Positions 20,650 to 32,399 of a DNA stretch of 64,000 nt are shown here, piece after piece. The notes below the pieces were generated by a model. That model saw nothing but the letters and a program-made list of their open reading frames with translations. It was not told where the DNA came from and did no database searches. The DNA is from Adiantum capillus-veneris. Lineage: Eukaryota; Streptophyta; Polypodiopsida; Polypodiales; Pteridaceae. Position 1 is the stretch's first letter. Every line of letters begins with the position of its first letter. The DNA lies in assembly GCA_014529385.2 (NCBI GenBank), contig CM043952.1:63476870-63540869 (forward strand), in the 5' to 3' direction. The position numbers were made by a program, and so were the translations under genes.

Positions 20650-22380
20650 ATATACACCATCGCGACTTGTCTACGGAAAATTACCTCTACATTCCCAAAT
20701 ACACTCGGACGGGCGGCCGCCGGTGGCAGTCACCGCAGCAAAAAGGGGATGTTGGCCACCAGCCTCAGACCGTGTCACACTGGGACGGACGATCGAGGGC
20801 CAAGCTGAAGTGGCAGCAAATTATTCGCCGCATCAAAACTTTGCAGTTTGCCGCGTATGCATGTCAGAGGGGCGGCCTCGCTTGCCCACCCACCTTTTGG
20901 AGAACGAGGTCATCAGCAAAGCGCACACGGGAAGAGCAAATATTGGCCTCAAACTCTAACGCTCAGCGTGAAGTGGGGATGCTTTGCCGCCTGGCTATCA
21001 TCGATTCGCTGCAAATTGTGTGTCCGTGAAGCCTTATATTCTAATGTGACATGAAATGGCAGGCCCCATCTCAAAAATGGAGATGGGCGCCCGTCTTAGT
21101 GTGGGAGGGGTCTCATTAACCTAGCTCTTTTAAAGAAGGCCCGCCAACTGCAAAAAGTGCAGGTTGTTGTGCTGTCTTGAGGACATGGTGAAAAAAATAC
21201 AGATTGGATAGCATTTATGCATGTTTGTCGGAGCTTGGTGTGGGTTCGAGGTGCGGTCAGAAATGATGGGTCAAAAGAGTTTTATGTGAGGCTCGCCCTG
21301 TGCCACCAGCAGAGCCTGTTCGCAATTTTTGGCTAGAGCTGATCCACACTCTTTTCGAACGCTCTTGAAGAAGAAAGAAGAAGAGGAAGGAGACAACAGG
21401 AAATAGGCTCGTTCTCGCTCCCTCGCAACGACAAAGGCTAACAAGTTTGGGGGGGCTTTTGGCAAGTTCTCCCTCTTGTTCTTTGTGTGTGTGTGTGTGT
21501 GTGTGTTGCAAATTATACATTAGCACGCTTCACTCATGAAATAAAACAGAGGGTCAAGGGCTACAAAATTCAATTAAAATGACTAGGGTTTGCAATTAAA
21601 AAACGGCGGGAAAAAGACAATTGGGGGGGGGGGGGGGGGGGGGGGTGTTGTTGTTTCATCCTCAGTAGAGCTCATTTTTGCAAAAGTACTTAGAGAAAGG
21701 GTGTCTTCTATACCTATCTCCATCACATCCAACAACAAAAGGATGAGTTAACCAGTGGAAGGCAGGTGTCAACAAAGCAACCCATGTGTTATAGATGTCA
21801 ACTCTAAACAAAGTGCAAAAACTTTTTGAAAGTCTTCAAGGGAAAACCTGGGCAGAGTTCGCCATGCTTATCCTAGGTTTTATGTAGGAGTAAAGAACAA
21901 GAAGCTTCTCTGTGAATTCCAACGTGGTGATGTCATGCACTACTACTCTCAAGCAATAAGTCTCTCTCTCCACCAAGTCTGAGAGACAGACATCCTTTAA
22001 AGCCATGGCCACACATGCACAAGAAGAGGTGAAGCCCCACCCTAACTGCAACTGCAAGGTAGTGGGAGCTGCAAGCCAGGGGGTGTGGGGAGTAGAAGTG
22101 GAAGGCATGCAGGTCCAAATGCGGGGGGTAGTGGGAGGGGTTTTCAATAAAGCACGTGCAAAAAAATGATGGCCTTGATATGAAGTGACTTTAGCTTTGA
22201 ATTAAGGAGGCATACACACCAAGTGGGTGTTCTTGAGATTAATAGTAGATTCTTCTATCCAAGAAATGCCCAGTCTAGGGTGCCTGAGCCTTAGAGTAGA
22301 GAATTAATGAGCTCTTTGGGTGGGTGGGTGTGTGTGTATTCCGACAAGCATTTTTTTGGGCAATTTTGGAAAGCACAGTA

Positions 22381-22385
<5 letters not shown>
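20650..22385. other. Stretch without supported gene; possible upstream region of the PPR gene
   Basis: 20650-21030 is GC-richer than its surroundings and could hold the promoter or a first exon of the minus-strand PPR gene, but I see no convincing coding frame. A (GT)n tract lies at 21484-21505 and a G run at 21623-21645. The remainder shows nothing recognisable. Confidence 0.4.
21623..21645. repeat. Homopolymer G tract (23 bp)
   Basis: An uninterrupted G run in non-coding sequence. Confidence 0.9.

Positions 22386-22460
<75 letters not shown>
22386..22460. repeat. (CT)n microsatellite
   Basis: About 37 uninterrupted CT units. Confidence 0.95.
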
Positions 22461-22464
<4 letters not shown>

Positions 22465-23756
22465 AAGGTGAAGAGGGCCAGAATTGTTGTGGTCTCGACG
22501 TGTTAGCGGGTTGTCACGAGATGTCTGTAGCATAGCTATCTAGCACTAACATAATGTGAATACTCGGGGAAGCGACTCGGATGGGGCATGGTGACTCTTT
22601 GAGGTTGTAAGTCCTCAAGAAGTGAGCCTAGCTAGCAAGCACATCAACTCAACAAGCAAACTGCCACTCAATGATCAAGAAATCTGCTTATGTCCTTTCT
22701 CACTGCTCTCGGTCATCACGTCATTTCGACACTCAAATGAAGTCAAAATGCAACAAAATTTTAGGAGAAGGTCTAAGAGGTCTAGGGGCACTATCCTACC
22801 AAGTCTGGTCACAATCTGGTAAGGTATCAAAATCATGATCCATCATGATCAAGGTCCTGAAAATTGCAATAGAACTATCCAGAAAGGTCACCCTATGGTC
22901 TAGGAACACTCTACTATGGTCAAAACATAAAAAAACAATGATTTAGGCACTCAAGTTTGAACATTAGGCTCGTAGATGCTTAGTGGCGAACCACAAAAAA
23001 CTGGCAATGCTTACACTTGAATGAAAGAGCATGGAAGAGAAACACAATCAAGTTTCAGAATTGAAATCGGATTACCCAACCATAAGATATGTTGATTACA
23101 AGTTGGGGCTTTGAAGTCCCTTAAGTGTACATATAATAGAGCTCCTTCTTCTCCAAATATAAGCCCCCCTTTCACAATGAGGTTATTGACTTTTATATCT
23201 AGGGATTCTAAATGGCCATTGTTCGGCTCACATGGGCCTTTACAAAGATCATTTGATAGAATTAAAACTCAAGGAATCGATTTGCTACTCTAGAATCAAA
23301 ATTTACATGCAGTGTTGCTACACTAGCTCAAAAAAATAATAGAGTACAAATGTGGTGTCCGGCTAGGTGGGCGTCCGTTTAACCAATCCGCCAACATTCC
23401 CCCCTTCCTAGTTCATGTCATCCCTTGACACGACCATTTGCAATCTCATTGTTAGGGTTGTCTTCATCTTTGTCCTGAAGACTGGTCTTTAGCTTTGTAT
23501 GTTTTGTGGTTGATGATGCTCTCCGCCCCCCCTCCCTTGAGTGATTTATATCTCCTGTGTCCTGGTTGATATGACGATGGAAGTCGATTGTTGAGACAAT
23601 GTTGTATTTGGTTGCTCATTCTCCTCGTTGTTATCACTTTTGGCCATGAAGTTGTCTTTTGATGTGCATCAACCTTGAAGCATTCTGTGAGCTCCATATG
23701 CTAATGTCGTTACTTCCTGGCCAAATTTGCATGCCATTCTTTGAGTTTCCATTGTT
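22461..23756. other. Stretch without recognisable gene
   Basis: Only short chance ORFs. Sequence around 23341-23420 (CCGCCAACATTCCCCCCTTCC) resembles an LTR-retroelement terminal region, but I found no partner repeat. Confidence 0.35.
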
Positions 23757-23759
23757 TGA

Positions 23760-24044
23760 TGAAGCTTTGTTGTTTCCCTTGAAGGTAAGATTTTCTCTTG
23801 ATAAGCATGTCGAGACTTGCATCTATTGATCTCTTAACTGATGTGGGTAAGAATTCCTTATCGTTGATGTGGAAGGAATATACAAGAAGATAGTGTTCGA
23901 CAAAGCTTTTTTGTTGCCCTTGAAGGTAATATTTTCTATTGATAAGCATGTCGAGACCTACAATTGTTTCTCTCTTTGATAACTGATGTGGGTAAAAAAT
24001 CCTTATTGCTGATGTGGAAGGAATATATACAAGAAGATAGTGTT
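23760..24044. repeat. Tandem duplication of about 142 bp
   Basis: The blocks 23760-23900 and 23901-24044 match over their length: CCTTGAAGGTAA, TTGATAAGCATGTCGAGAC, AACTGATGTGGGTAA, GATGTGGAAGGAATATA and CAAGAAGATAGTGTT occur in the same order in both, with scattered substitutions. Confidence 0.85.
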
Positions 24045-24735
24045 GCGTGTTTCTAGATTATTCTAGATGACTAAAGGGAAAAACCTAGTGGGAAAAAAGT
24101 GCCTTTGGTACACGCTCTTATTGGAGTTGAGTTGTTGAACTTGAAGTACCTGTTCATGCACGGTGAGTGCTTGGGAGAAACAAATGAAGAGTGCCTAATG
24201 CAAGTGCCAATTATGGGACACTCTATATGCATATGAGAAATTTGTTAAACAAAAGCATGTAGTGTGAGAGATGGGTTTGAAGGGTGCTTCACAGAACAAG
24301 TGTAGCACATGTGACATCAAAGTATGCTGCAATTTCTTCCACGTTTCCAATTAGGGTTTTTGATGTAGAAGCTTCTCCACTCGTACCTCACTGTGCTCAG
24401 TGTGTGAGTGTCTTTTGGACTTCCTCCTTCACTTCACCAGACTTAAAATACATAGAATTTGACTCTTATGCTCACCTATACCAGCATGAGCGACACAACA
24501 TAAATATGCTCAACTCTTCTAGCTTGAGCAGTACCTAGAATAACTAAGGCACATAAACCACAGAGAATATTACTTGAAGTTTTGGGACTAATGCCTCACT
24601 CATTTAGTGGCTTAGCTGCCCGACTCTGACTTTTATGCCATGTGTTTTTTATGGCGACTTGGACATACCTGTTCAAGGTCAAAAACCCAATTCCATAAGT
24701 TCTTGAGGCCTTTTCATTGTGTTGAAGCTTTTTCT

Positions 24736-25581
24736 TTATCTCCCATGTGAAGCAGTTGAAGATGTTTGTGGGTTCCTTGTGATAGAGTTTCGACTATTTT
24801 GGAACCCACCTTTTCTTTGCCGTCCTTTGCATTTTCTCTGTTTTCTTGGTGACTTGATGGACACTAGGCTTTGGTACCCAGTCCTGATGACTACCATTGT
24901 AAAAGCCTTGTTTTTGTAGTTGAAGATGAGGTATCCATCTAAAGGTTGTAGCACCCTCGGTTGTGACTTCTGTTGACTCTTCATTGTGAGTGCTTGCTTT
25001 TGGGTCAAGCCGTGTGCTACATGATTGTTCTTCCTTGTTCCAGGTTAAGAAACTACTTTTAGTAACCATATTTGAGTGTTACCTTCATTCCTTGTGCTTC
25101 GAGTAGCTTGACCGGAATCATCCGTTGCTCCACATGTTGTTGTTGGGTAGATTGGTTGGAGTCTGACTTCAGTACCCACACTTGGGGCGTTGCTTGTTTC
25201 TTTGAAGGTCTTGTCTTTTGCATTTTATGGTTTTTTTTCTCTTGATTGAGGTTTTTGTCTTCCGTTGATGGCTCGGCTTCTCTTTGTAGAACTCTTTGGA
25301 TGAAGTGGGTAGGCCCAAGCTATTACTTTAGTCTTTTTGGCCCAAACATTAGTGTTTCCTTGAAAAAAGCATTGAGCAATGATTGGCCCATTTGATGCTA
25401 CCCACCATGTCACCTTTTGTTGTTGAGGTTGAACTTGTGCTTCATGTATCCAAACTGGGTCGTTGACTTTGATATACTCTTTGGATACTAACACTTGGTT
25501 GACTCTCTTCGGCTTCTTCTGGAGGCTTTGTTGCGATTGAAACTTTGGTTGATAAACTTTTTTCTTGGGTTTCCATTGCAT
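24736..25581 (-). pseudogene. Lys/Gln-rich ORF fragments with recurring W-x-x-K motifs
   Basis: Minus-strand frames 25581-25225 and 25069-24736 are rich in Lys and Gln. They repeat a short motif with Trp followed by Lys two to three residues on: QWKPKKK, VWIHEAQ, NVWAKK, VWVLKS, WVPKPS and WVPK. Similar WVPK motifs occur in linkers near zinc knuckles of plant retroelements, so this may be a degenerate gag/linker repeat. It lies about 1 kb downstream of the protease fragment on the same strand, where an RT would be expected but is not seen. Confidence 0.35.
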
Positions 25582-26557
25582 TGTCGATGGTATGGATATT
25601 GATGTAGAGGCTACATTGGAAGTTTGATGGAGATTTGTTGAAGGTTGAGTCGACTTGCGAGGTTGATCTACTTCAGTGTTTGGCTTAACTTTACCTTTCT
25701 TTGCTATGGTTGGTGGCTTCCTCTTTGCATGAAATTGAGGTGCTTGGGACTATTGTTGTTGTTGTTGAAAGAAGATGTTCATCCAGCTTTTCGTCCAGAA
25801 TAGACTCTTTTTGGTATGATAGGAGTCGTTTATGTAGAAATTGTCCTTGAACTCCCTGGTACTCAACTTCAATACGACTTCTACTATACCAAAGTTAGGA
25901 ATTGCCGTTTTGGAACTTTTGTACACTATCTCTCTAGCTCAATGATTGGTGGCTATTTCATCATTATCCACATTCCATAAGACTTTAGATTCTCTGTCGC
26001 TTCTAGATCTATCACAATTGAACATGTGATTCTAAGTCCTGTTTTTCCGCATATGTTGAATTTGATCATTGTAGGAGACAATCAATTGTTTGTCTTCTCT
26101 ATTTTCTTTTACTAATCTTGAGTTTGTTGAACATCTGATGTGGATATTGGAAACACTGCATCTTCATTTGATCTCAGTTGTGCACTTTCTGGAGTCGACT
26201 TCTTTTAAACAACTTTTGCCAATTTGTCAGGTATATCAATGATGAAATATTCTCATGGTTGCTTTTCTCCCTTTGTTTTTGCTTTTACATCATGGTTTAT
26301 ACTACAGTTGTATGTCTTACCTGTTTAGCTTTCACACTCACAAGTTTCATTAGTTTCCTTTAATAGTTTTTTCATAAAACAGGGAGCTATGTCATAGCCA
26401 TTCTCATCACAACATTTCATAGGTGTTATTTTGTTTACACACACATTTAGAGTAGCCATTTTCTCCCATCCAAAAGGCTCAAACAAATCTTCTAGACAGG
26501 GTTCTCAAACGTAAGATTGATCGTCCATTGATCTCTCTAGGATGCAATCTTCTTTCC

Positions 26558-27015
26558 TTAGGCTCCAAGATTTGGACGTTCCACACATCCAAATATGCTC
26601 TTTATTGTGCAACCATGCAGGTATTTCATTTTCATGGACCGTAAGTCTTCCATAGGAGTTTGATTAACATCTTTATAATTATGAACCTTGGTGATGACCC
26701 TTGTTGTTATGCCTTTATGTCTCAAGTAGAGGTGATCATAGCCCCAATCTTGAACCATTTTGAGCTGACACATGAATGGCCGTCCCAAAATAATATCATA
26801 GTTGTTGTTTTTTCCAAAGTCTACTACAACAAAAGTGTGCTTGTACTCGATTCCACAAGAGGATACAGTAATTTGTTCAAGCATCCCCAAGGGTCTCTCT
26901 ACAAATCCATCTGCTAGTCGCAATTTTATCTGCGTTTTCATGAGAGCTACTCTTCCCCACTTCTCCCAGATTTCCTTTGTAGGATGGCTATCCCAGCCCC
27001 ACTATCAAGTATGGC
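26558..27015 (-). pseudogene. Gypsy-type aspartic protease fragment
   Basis: On the minus strand ILDSGAG at about 27006-26992 is a retropepsin active site. After a frameshift the frame 26941-26558 continues with KLRLADGFVERPLG, VVVDFGKNNNYDIILGRPFM and the following beta-rich region, all typical of plant Ty3/gypsy proteases. No RT follows downstream on this strand, so only a fragment or a non-autonomous derivative remains. Confidence 0.65.
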
Positions 27016-27938
27016 TATAATTTTTACTCCTTTGTACTCAAGTGGTAAGATAGTGTTTCCTTCTTCTCCTTCACAATAGTCACCCACCTTATTCACTCAT
27101 ATAGGCTTTGTTTTTGGTTTCCCAGGTTGATTTGTTTCCATGTTTTCATCTACAAGCTTATCCTATGGAGGGATTTTCAACCCCATATTTTCCAGGTTTT
27201 TACTCATCGTCATTGGCATTGGAAAAAGAAGAAAGATGGCCGACTCGCGCAATGCCGACACCGAAACAAGAAAAGACGCGGAAGGCATGCCCCAACCAAC
27301 CCAAAAATGACGAACGCGCTACACCAACGCACCAGCGAGGCCCGCCATTCGCCGGTATCTCGTCCACAACACACCTTTACAGTAATATCCGTAGGTTATC
27401 ATTACTTTTCTAGTTTTACGCCAAATCTTGTAAAAAACCCCAATTGTAAATTATCACCTCTCTCTAGGTGATGGTCACAAAGGCCCACCTAGGAGTTTTC
27501 ATTTTTTAAATTTCCCCAGGAAAAAGCAAGGTTCAACCATCTAGGGCCCACCGCCTTGCTTTATCCCGTCTGATTAAGGCCCTAACCTAATCAAACTGCC
27601 CTAAACCGAAAGCCAGTAGCTATAAAAAAGCACTGAGAGGTCACTATCGGGGGGGTCAGCACTTGGTAGCATTTTGGTGGGAGGGATTGGCAACACTTGT
27701 ATCAAGAGAGAGGGGATTTAGTGCAGCATTTTGGGAATGAGCACTATGTGAAGAAACCATGTCTACACCTTGACTCCAATAGTCGACACACACTCACGCT
27801 AGCAGAAATCTCCATGTCTATGAGTCACCTCTAGAGAATGATCACCATGGTTGCCACCTCGCCAAAAATAAGGTTGCTGTAAATATTGCATGAAAATAGT
27901 TTTCTCTCTCACCCTGAGGGCTTTTCATCACCTGCGTC

Positions 27939-27941
<3 letters not shown>

Positions 27942-28028
<87 letters not shown>
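27942..28028. repeat. (CT)n microsatellite inside the Tat-1 LTR
   Basis: About 43 CT units, positioned about 310 bp downstream of the TATA box. Confidence 0.95.
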
Positions 28029-28032
<4 letters not shown>

Positions 28033-28078
28033 CTCGGTGTGTAGAGTTTGTATCACTTCGAATCACCATTGTCTGCGT

Positions 28079-28098
28079 CCTAGCCACTCAAAGCTAGG
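28079..28098 (+). promoter_or_regulatory. Stem-loop near the Tat-1 LTR end
   Basis: CCTAGC and GCTAGG form a 6-bp stem around an 8-base loop. The flanks GCGT and TGGTGC are shared with a matching hairpin in Tat-2 (46518-46539). One stem pair differs in a compensatory way. The role is unknown. Confidence 0.45.
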
Positions 28099-28192
28099 TG
28101 GTGCACCTATTCGCTTCATCATGGCCAGCTCGGCGTGCATTGGCTCCTGGCGTTTTGAGGCCGTTGGGGTCTCGCGCTTTGCACTCGTCATT

Positions 28193-28211
28193 TGGTGCAT
28201 CCACTGAGGAG
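28193..28211 (+). promoter_or_regulatory. Primer-binding site of Tat-1
   Basis: TGGTGCATCCACTGAGGAG lies 2 bp after the LTR end and resembles the Tat-2 site TGGTGCCCCCACAGAGGAC. It also resembles the arginine-tRNA type of site that I recall for Tat/Ogre elements, though I could not check this. Confidence 0.5.
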
Positions 28212-28908
28212 GGCTTCTCGAAAACCTCCGGTTTACAATGCTGAAGACAACACACATCATCGACCATGGACGAATGGCTACAAGAATTTTCCAACTGGAG
28301 AACGGAGGAGGAGGAGACTGAAGAGGCACTGACCTCCTTCATCGAGGTGCTACTGCCAGGTTGTAGTGTCATCAATATCCAAGAGGTAAGCTCCCTATCT
28401 CGTATTGCTCGTGCTAACCGCAAATTAAGAGCATTAGGTGGGAAGGCTATGAAATGTTATCACTGTTGTCAACCAAAGCATTCTGTCAATGAGTGCCGAC
28501 AGAGGAAGTGAAGAAAGAACGGTGAGTTTTGCTTTTGAAAACTGCAACATTCTCACAACATTCAGATTTTCTGTAGCACCAAGTGTTTTCTCTCTAATGG
28601 TCCGAGAGGAGTTGTCAACTACATCAACCACAAAGTCTAAGCCACAAAGCCTAAAGCATTTGGTGGATGCAAGTGGGCCTACGCTCTCTCTAGGCCTACA
28701 GAGTTCAAGTGAAGTGCGACCATCCAAGCGCCGTCACCGCATGCAGAATGGAAAATCGATTGAGGTAGACTCTTCTCGCTTACTCTATTTTGAACCTAAT
28801 GTGGAGGATTGTGTGGACTTCTACAGGAGGTAGAGGCATGTGGTGCAGGTGTCACCTTGTCAACACTCGAGGTATGCAACTCTAAGTAATCAGTTCCCTA
28901 CACCCGAC
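28212..28908 (+). other. Tat-1 leader, part with chance ORFs and a zinc-knuckle-like motif
   Basis: Between the primer site and the small ORF the leader holds chance ORFs. At 28450-28500 one frame reads AMKCYHCCQPKHSVNEC, which resembles a CCHC knuckle. Its position before gag is unexpected. It could be a captured or rearranged piece. Confidence 0.3.
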
Positions 28909-29127
28909 ATGGATAATAACAATAGGCCAAAAGTCTTTCCTTTCCATTTCTTGCAACACATGCATGTAAATGTATATATTGATAGGAAGATATTCTACCA
29001 ACAAAAGATTGTTTTCCTATTTAGAGCAGAAATGCTTGATGAAATCCAGAGATCTCCATGTCGCATCATCTTGCCCCTTCTGGATTACTACCACTCTTTT
29101 GATGTAAGCATCTTTATTCCGTTCTAG
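28909..29127 (+). CDS. Small leader ORF of Tat-1 (72 codons), member of a conserved family
   Basis: ATG at 28909, stop at 29125-29127. The 72-residue product begins MDNNNRPKVFPF and ends in a hydrophobic block with ILPLLDYYHSFDV. It aligns without gaps to the 72-residue ORF at 46993-47211 in Tat-2, with about 37 of 72 residues identical by eye. It also resembles the ORF at 46759-46971. It lies 141 bp before the gag start, on the same strand. I recognise no domain. Conservation of length and of protein sequence between divergent elements argues that it is translated. Confidence 0.6.
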   Translation: MDNNNRPKVFPFHFLQHMHVNVYIDRKIFYQQKIVFLFRAEMLDEIQRSPCRIILPLLDYYHSFDVSIFIPF

Positions 29128-29268
29128 CTTTGCGGTCCATTTTTATCATGTTTTAAATCTATCCACCCAGCCCTGTAAAAAGCCGCTGTGCACCACTGAG
29201 TCATTTGTGATAATAAAAAATAAAAAAATAAAAAAACTTTGTAATTTCCTACTCATTGAGTTACTACC

Positions 29269-30090
29269 ATGGCAAGTATCTCTTTCCCCACATTCAGTGG
29301 AAAGAAGGGAGAAGACATCACCATTGATTTTCTGGATGACTTCGACATCGCTTGTGTGGTTTCCAACAAGGATGACGATGCCTCACGACTACGAATTTTT
29401 CCTCTACTGATGAAAGTAGAGGCCAAGTCTTGGTACAATGCTTTGCCCCAAGCTACCAACAATGCATGGGATGTACTACGTGCTGCCTTTGTAAAGAGGT
29501 TTGGTGGAGGCAGAACCTCAATGGCAGCTGCTGACGGAATTAAAGCAAGGAGTTCTGCTAGAGTATGCCACTTACAAATCCAAGTTTGTGGATTTGTGGA
29601 AGCGATGGGTTGCCTTACTGGAGGAAGGTGAAGGAGCACCTAATTTCCTGAAGAAGGACCGTTTCATTGCTGGCATGTGGTCATTACTTAATGAGAAGGT
29701 GAATGGGAGATTCCCTGCAACGTATGAGTTGGCAGTGGAAGTAGCCTGCCTTAAAGACAAGATGTTGCGCATGCAAGCAAGAGTCATTGAGTCAGAGGAA
29801 TCGAGATCAGTCCGACTAATCCCAGTGATGACTACAATAGCCGCTCATAGAACCCAACCATAGGAGGCATCAGAAGAGCAACAAGACCTATTGAGTCGCA
29901 TCACTACTCAGCTCGAAAGTTTTATCTGTGCATTCGGTGCAGCAAGGGTATGCACCTGTCAAAAATCCAGAGCAAGGGAGAGGATAGCAAAGGCAAAACC
30001 AAGAATACCACTGCTATAATTGCGGGGAAGACGGCCATGGCATGTATTACTGCCCACATTCGAGAAGGCAGAACTTCAATAGAGGAGGAA
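29269..30090 (+). pseudogene. Tat-1 gag remnant
   Basis: The frame starts MASISFPTFSGKKGEDITIDFLDDFD. It continues through the gag landmarks AKSWYNALP and AWDVLRAAFVKRF. A frameshift near 29505 moves to a frame with LEYATYKSKFVDLWKRW and FIAGMWSLLNEKV. A zinc knuckle of form CYNCGEDGHGMYYC is encoded at 30012-30053. The knuckle closely resembles that of Tat-2 (CWNCGESGHGMYNC). Gag forms the virus-like particle. Frameshifts and a stop at 29861 break it. Confidence 0.75.
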
Positions 30091-31900
30091 GACAGAATCA
30101 GATCTCTCCACCAAGGGTGAGGTCACCGCCGCCCAGGAAACCAATCCCACCTGTTCAAATCCACCACCAGTCGTGCAACCACACCCACTCTCACTAGTTC
30201 AAGTCCTATAGCCACCAATGCAATCACCGCCACAATCACCACATACGCTCATCCTACGTCCACTACCAATTGGCAGCCATACACTAAGTTTCATTGGTCT
30301 TGCAAAAGACGTCAAAATAAAGATAATAGAAGAAGGATCAAGTGAGAAGTCTATTCAAAGGATTGAAGCAGTGGAACAAGAGGTTAAATAATCAAAAGAT
30401 GCTACCCCAGTGAAGGAGTTAAGTCAAGAAAATTGTTTTACCAATGTTAGTACATCTCTAACCTTGGATGAAATAGACACCAAAGCGATCGATCAACAGC
30501 ATTGGGCAGTAAGGCTAAGAAGGTGTAAAGTGTTGATCAAGCCTCATCAGAGTAAGAGGAATACAAAGAGCATGGAAGATACAGATAAGAGGAAGACCAT
30601 CCTGCTAGCAAGGCTTTGCAGAAGATGGACAACATATCAAGCAAAGGAAACAGAAGCCTATGCACCAGCATGGACCAAGGACATTGTAGCAAGCTCAAGG
30701 CATCTTGCATCAAGGAGTTTCATCAGAGGACCATAACAAAGAGGTAAGTATGAATGAATGTTTGGAGTTGGACATTATTACAAAGGCTCGGCAGCCAAGA
30801 AAGACTTTATTGTGTAGTGTCATAGACTTGAAGATGGGTAATGCCTCTAGTCTACTGAAAGGTGTTATAAACTTGGAGATGGGTAAATGCCTCCAATTTA
30901 TGGGAGGGTGTTCAGAGTAAGTATGATGATCAACATGTTGCCAACCTTTAAAGGATGTTCCGGACTCCTCCACCACATAGCATTGTGTTATCATGGGGTG
31001 CATCAGACCTATGGCTATGGTTAACCACTAGGACATATTATAGTGGTAAGGTCAGCATGGAGATAAAAGTTAAGGAGCCATGGATAGGCAAAAGGCTAAT
31101 AGAATGCAAGAATGAAGGCCTCATCCCCAATTTGGTGCAAATTTTTACAAGTAGTGCATCCTCTCTTTGGAGAGAGGTGAGTGGATTACGCTTGTATTTA
31201 AGCCGCAAGGTATGTGGCTTACTATCAACATCTGAAAAGAAGCTGACATGTTTGAGCACATCCAAGAGGAGCATGATATACTTGTTGGTTTTTCCAATCG
31301 CGATAGTAAGCAAGATCTTGAAGACAAATGGAGCTCACCACACCAACAAGGAAACCATATATGGTGGATTCTTGGCACACTCTTGGGAATCATAATTTTC
31401 AATTTTGCCTTTGCGAGAGCCAAGATGCTCATTTCTCTCTCGCTAATAGTGGTTACAAATTTGGACCTATTTGGCATGCAAATTTTATTATTCAGACATT
31501 GCAGATAATGATCCTATTCTTTACTTGGGATCCAGGGGGACACTGGCATGAAGTTCTGGAAGCCATGGGCTTCCCATTTAATCAGCCCACACTATTCCTA
31601 GGAATAGGCTCTCATCCAGACCTGTTGCAGATTCATCGATATCCCAGAAATCTCACCAATGGCCAAATGGAATGGCTAGTCCAGAAGGCAACTCGATACC
31701 GGCTCCTACACATCAGTTGAAGAAGAATCAGAAGTAGGGCTAGAAGCATGAATGCCTCTAGCCAGAAGGAAGAGCTAATGACGGCCGGTTTTCAAAACCG
31801 CGGCCGCAAGAACCAACCCCCAATCAGGGAGGAGCACATTACCGAAAAAAACAATAAAAATGTTGCTTTTAACATTCACCACCCCCTTCTATGCTTGGCC
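30091..31900. other. Degenerate region after Tat-1 gag
   Basis: 30091-30240 is Pro/Ser-rich like the post-knuckle linker of Tat-2. Beyond that I find no protease, RT or integrase motifs, so the pol region is deleted or replaced. A frame at 31248-31508 contains a hydrophobic stretch (IWWILGTLLGIIIFNFAF) of uncertain meaning. Confidence 0.4.
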
Positions 31901-32300
31901 ATAGCGGGCCGCCACCAGTTTGGCCACACCTCCCTCCATTATCACTCGAGGGTAGAGGTCTCTCTCTCTCCTGCTCGGCTCCGCCAACCCACCATCTCTC
32001 TCTTATCTCTACCCATGTGTCACCTAGCCCAATGGGTGCATAAAACGAGCTGCCTCTGGTTTTTCTTCCACTGGCGGGGCCTGCCATGCTTTTACAAGGG
32101 TCTTCCTCTCTCTCTTACATTATTCATATTAGAGCCTTATCTCTCTCTTATCCTTCCTCTCTCTCTCTCTCCTGCCTGGCGGGCCACCATAAACTCCCTC
32201 CCCTCACACTCACTCCCTCCCTCTCTCCCTACTCTCTCTCACCCTCTTTCGTCCTAACTGCCTCTCTCGCCCTCTGTGAGAAATGGCCCCGCAGGCATTC

Positions 32301-32301
32301 T

Positions 32302-32393
<92 letters not shown>
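32301..32393. repeat. (CT)n microsatellite
   Basis: About 46 CT units with one interruption. It belongs to a pyrimidine-rich block that runs from about 31960 to 32900. Confidence 0.95.

Positions 32394-32399
<6 letters not shown>

Larger units (their letters stand above)
27600..28190 (+). repeat. 3' portion of the 5' LTR of Tat-like element Tat-1
   Basis: The LTR end is placed at CTCGTCA (28190), directly before a primer site. It shares with the Tat-2 LTR a TATA box (TATAAAAA at 27621-27628), the block GCGTCCTAG...CTAGGTGGTGC near its end, and the downstream primer site. Overall similarity to Tat-2 is low. A long (CT)n tract (27942-28028) lies between TATA and LTR end. The LTR start is not identified, and no 3' LTR was found. 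Confidence 0.55.

Noticed and set aside
21062-21100. Small hairpin CCCATCTC...GAGATGGG
   Set aside because: A single short palindrome in non-coding sequence without conserved context. It may be chance.
31248-31508. Hydrophobic ORF that could suggest an envelope-like protein in Tat-1
   Set aside because: It lies where pol should be, has a single hydrophobic stretch, no signal peptide and no homologue in Tat-2.
31798-31808. NotI-type site and GC-rich junction suggesting vector sequence
   Set aside because: Only one 8-bp site, with no vector sequence around it.
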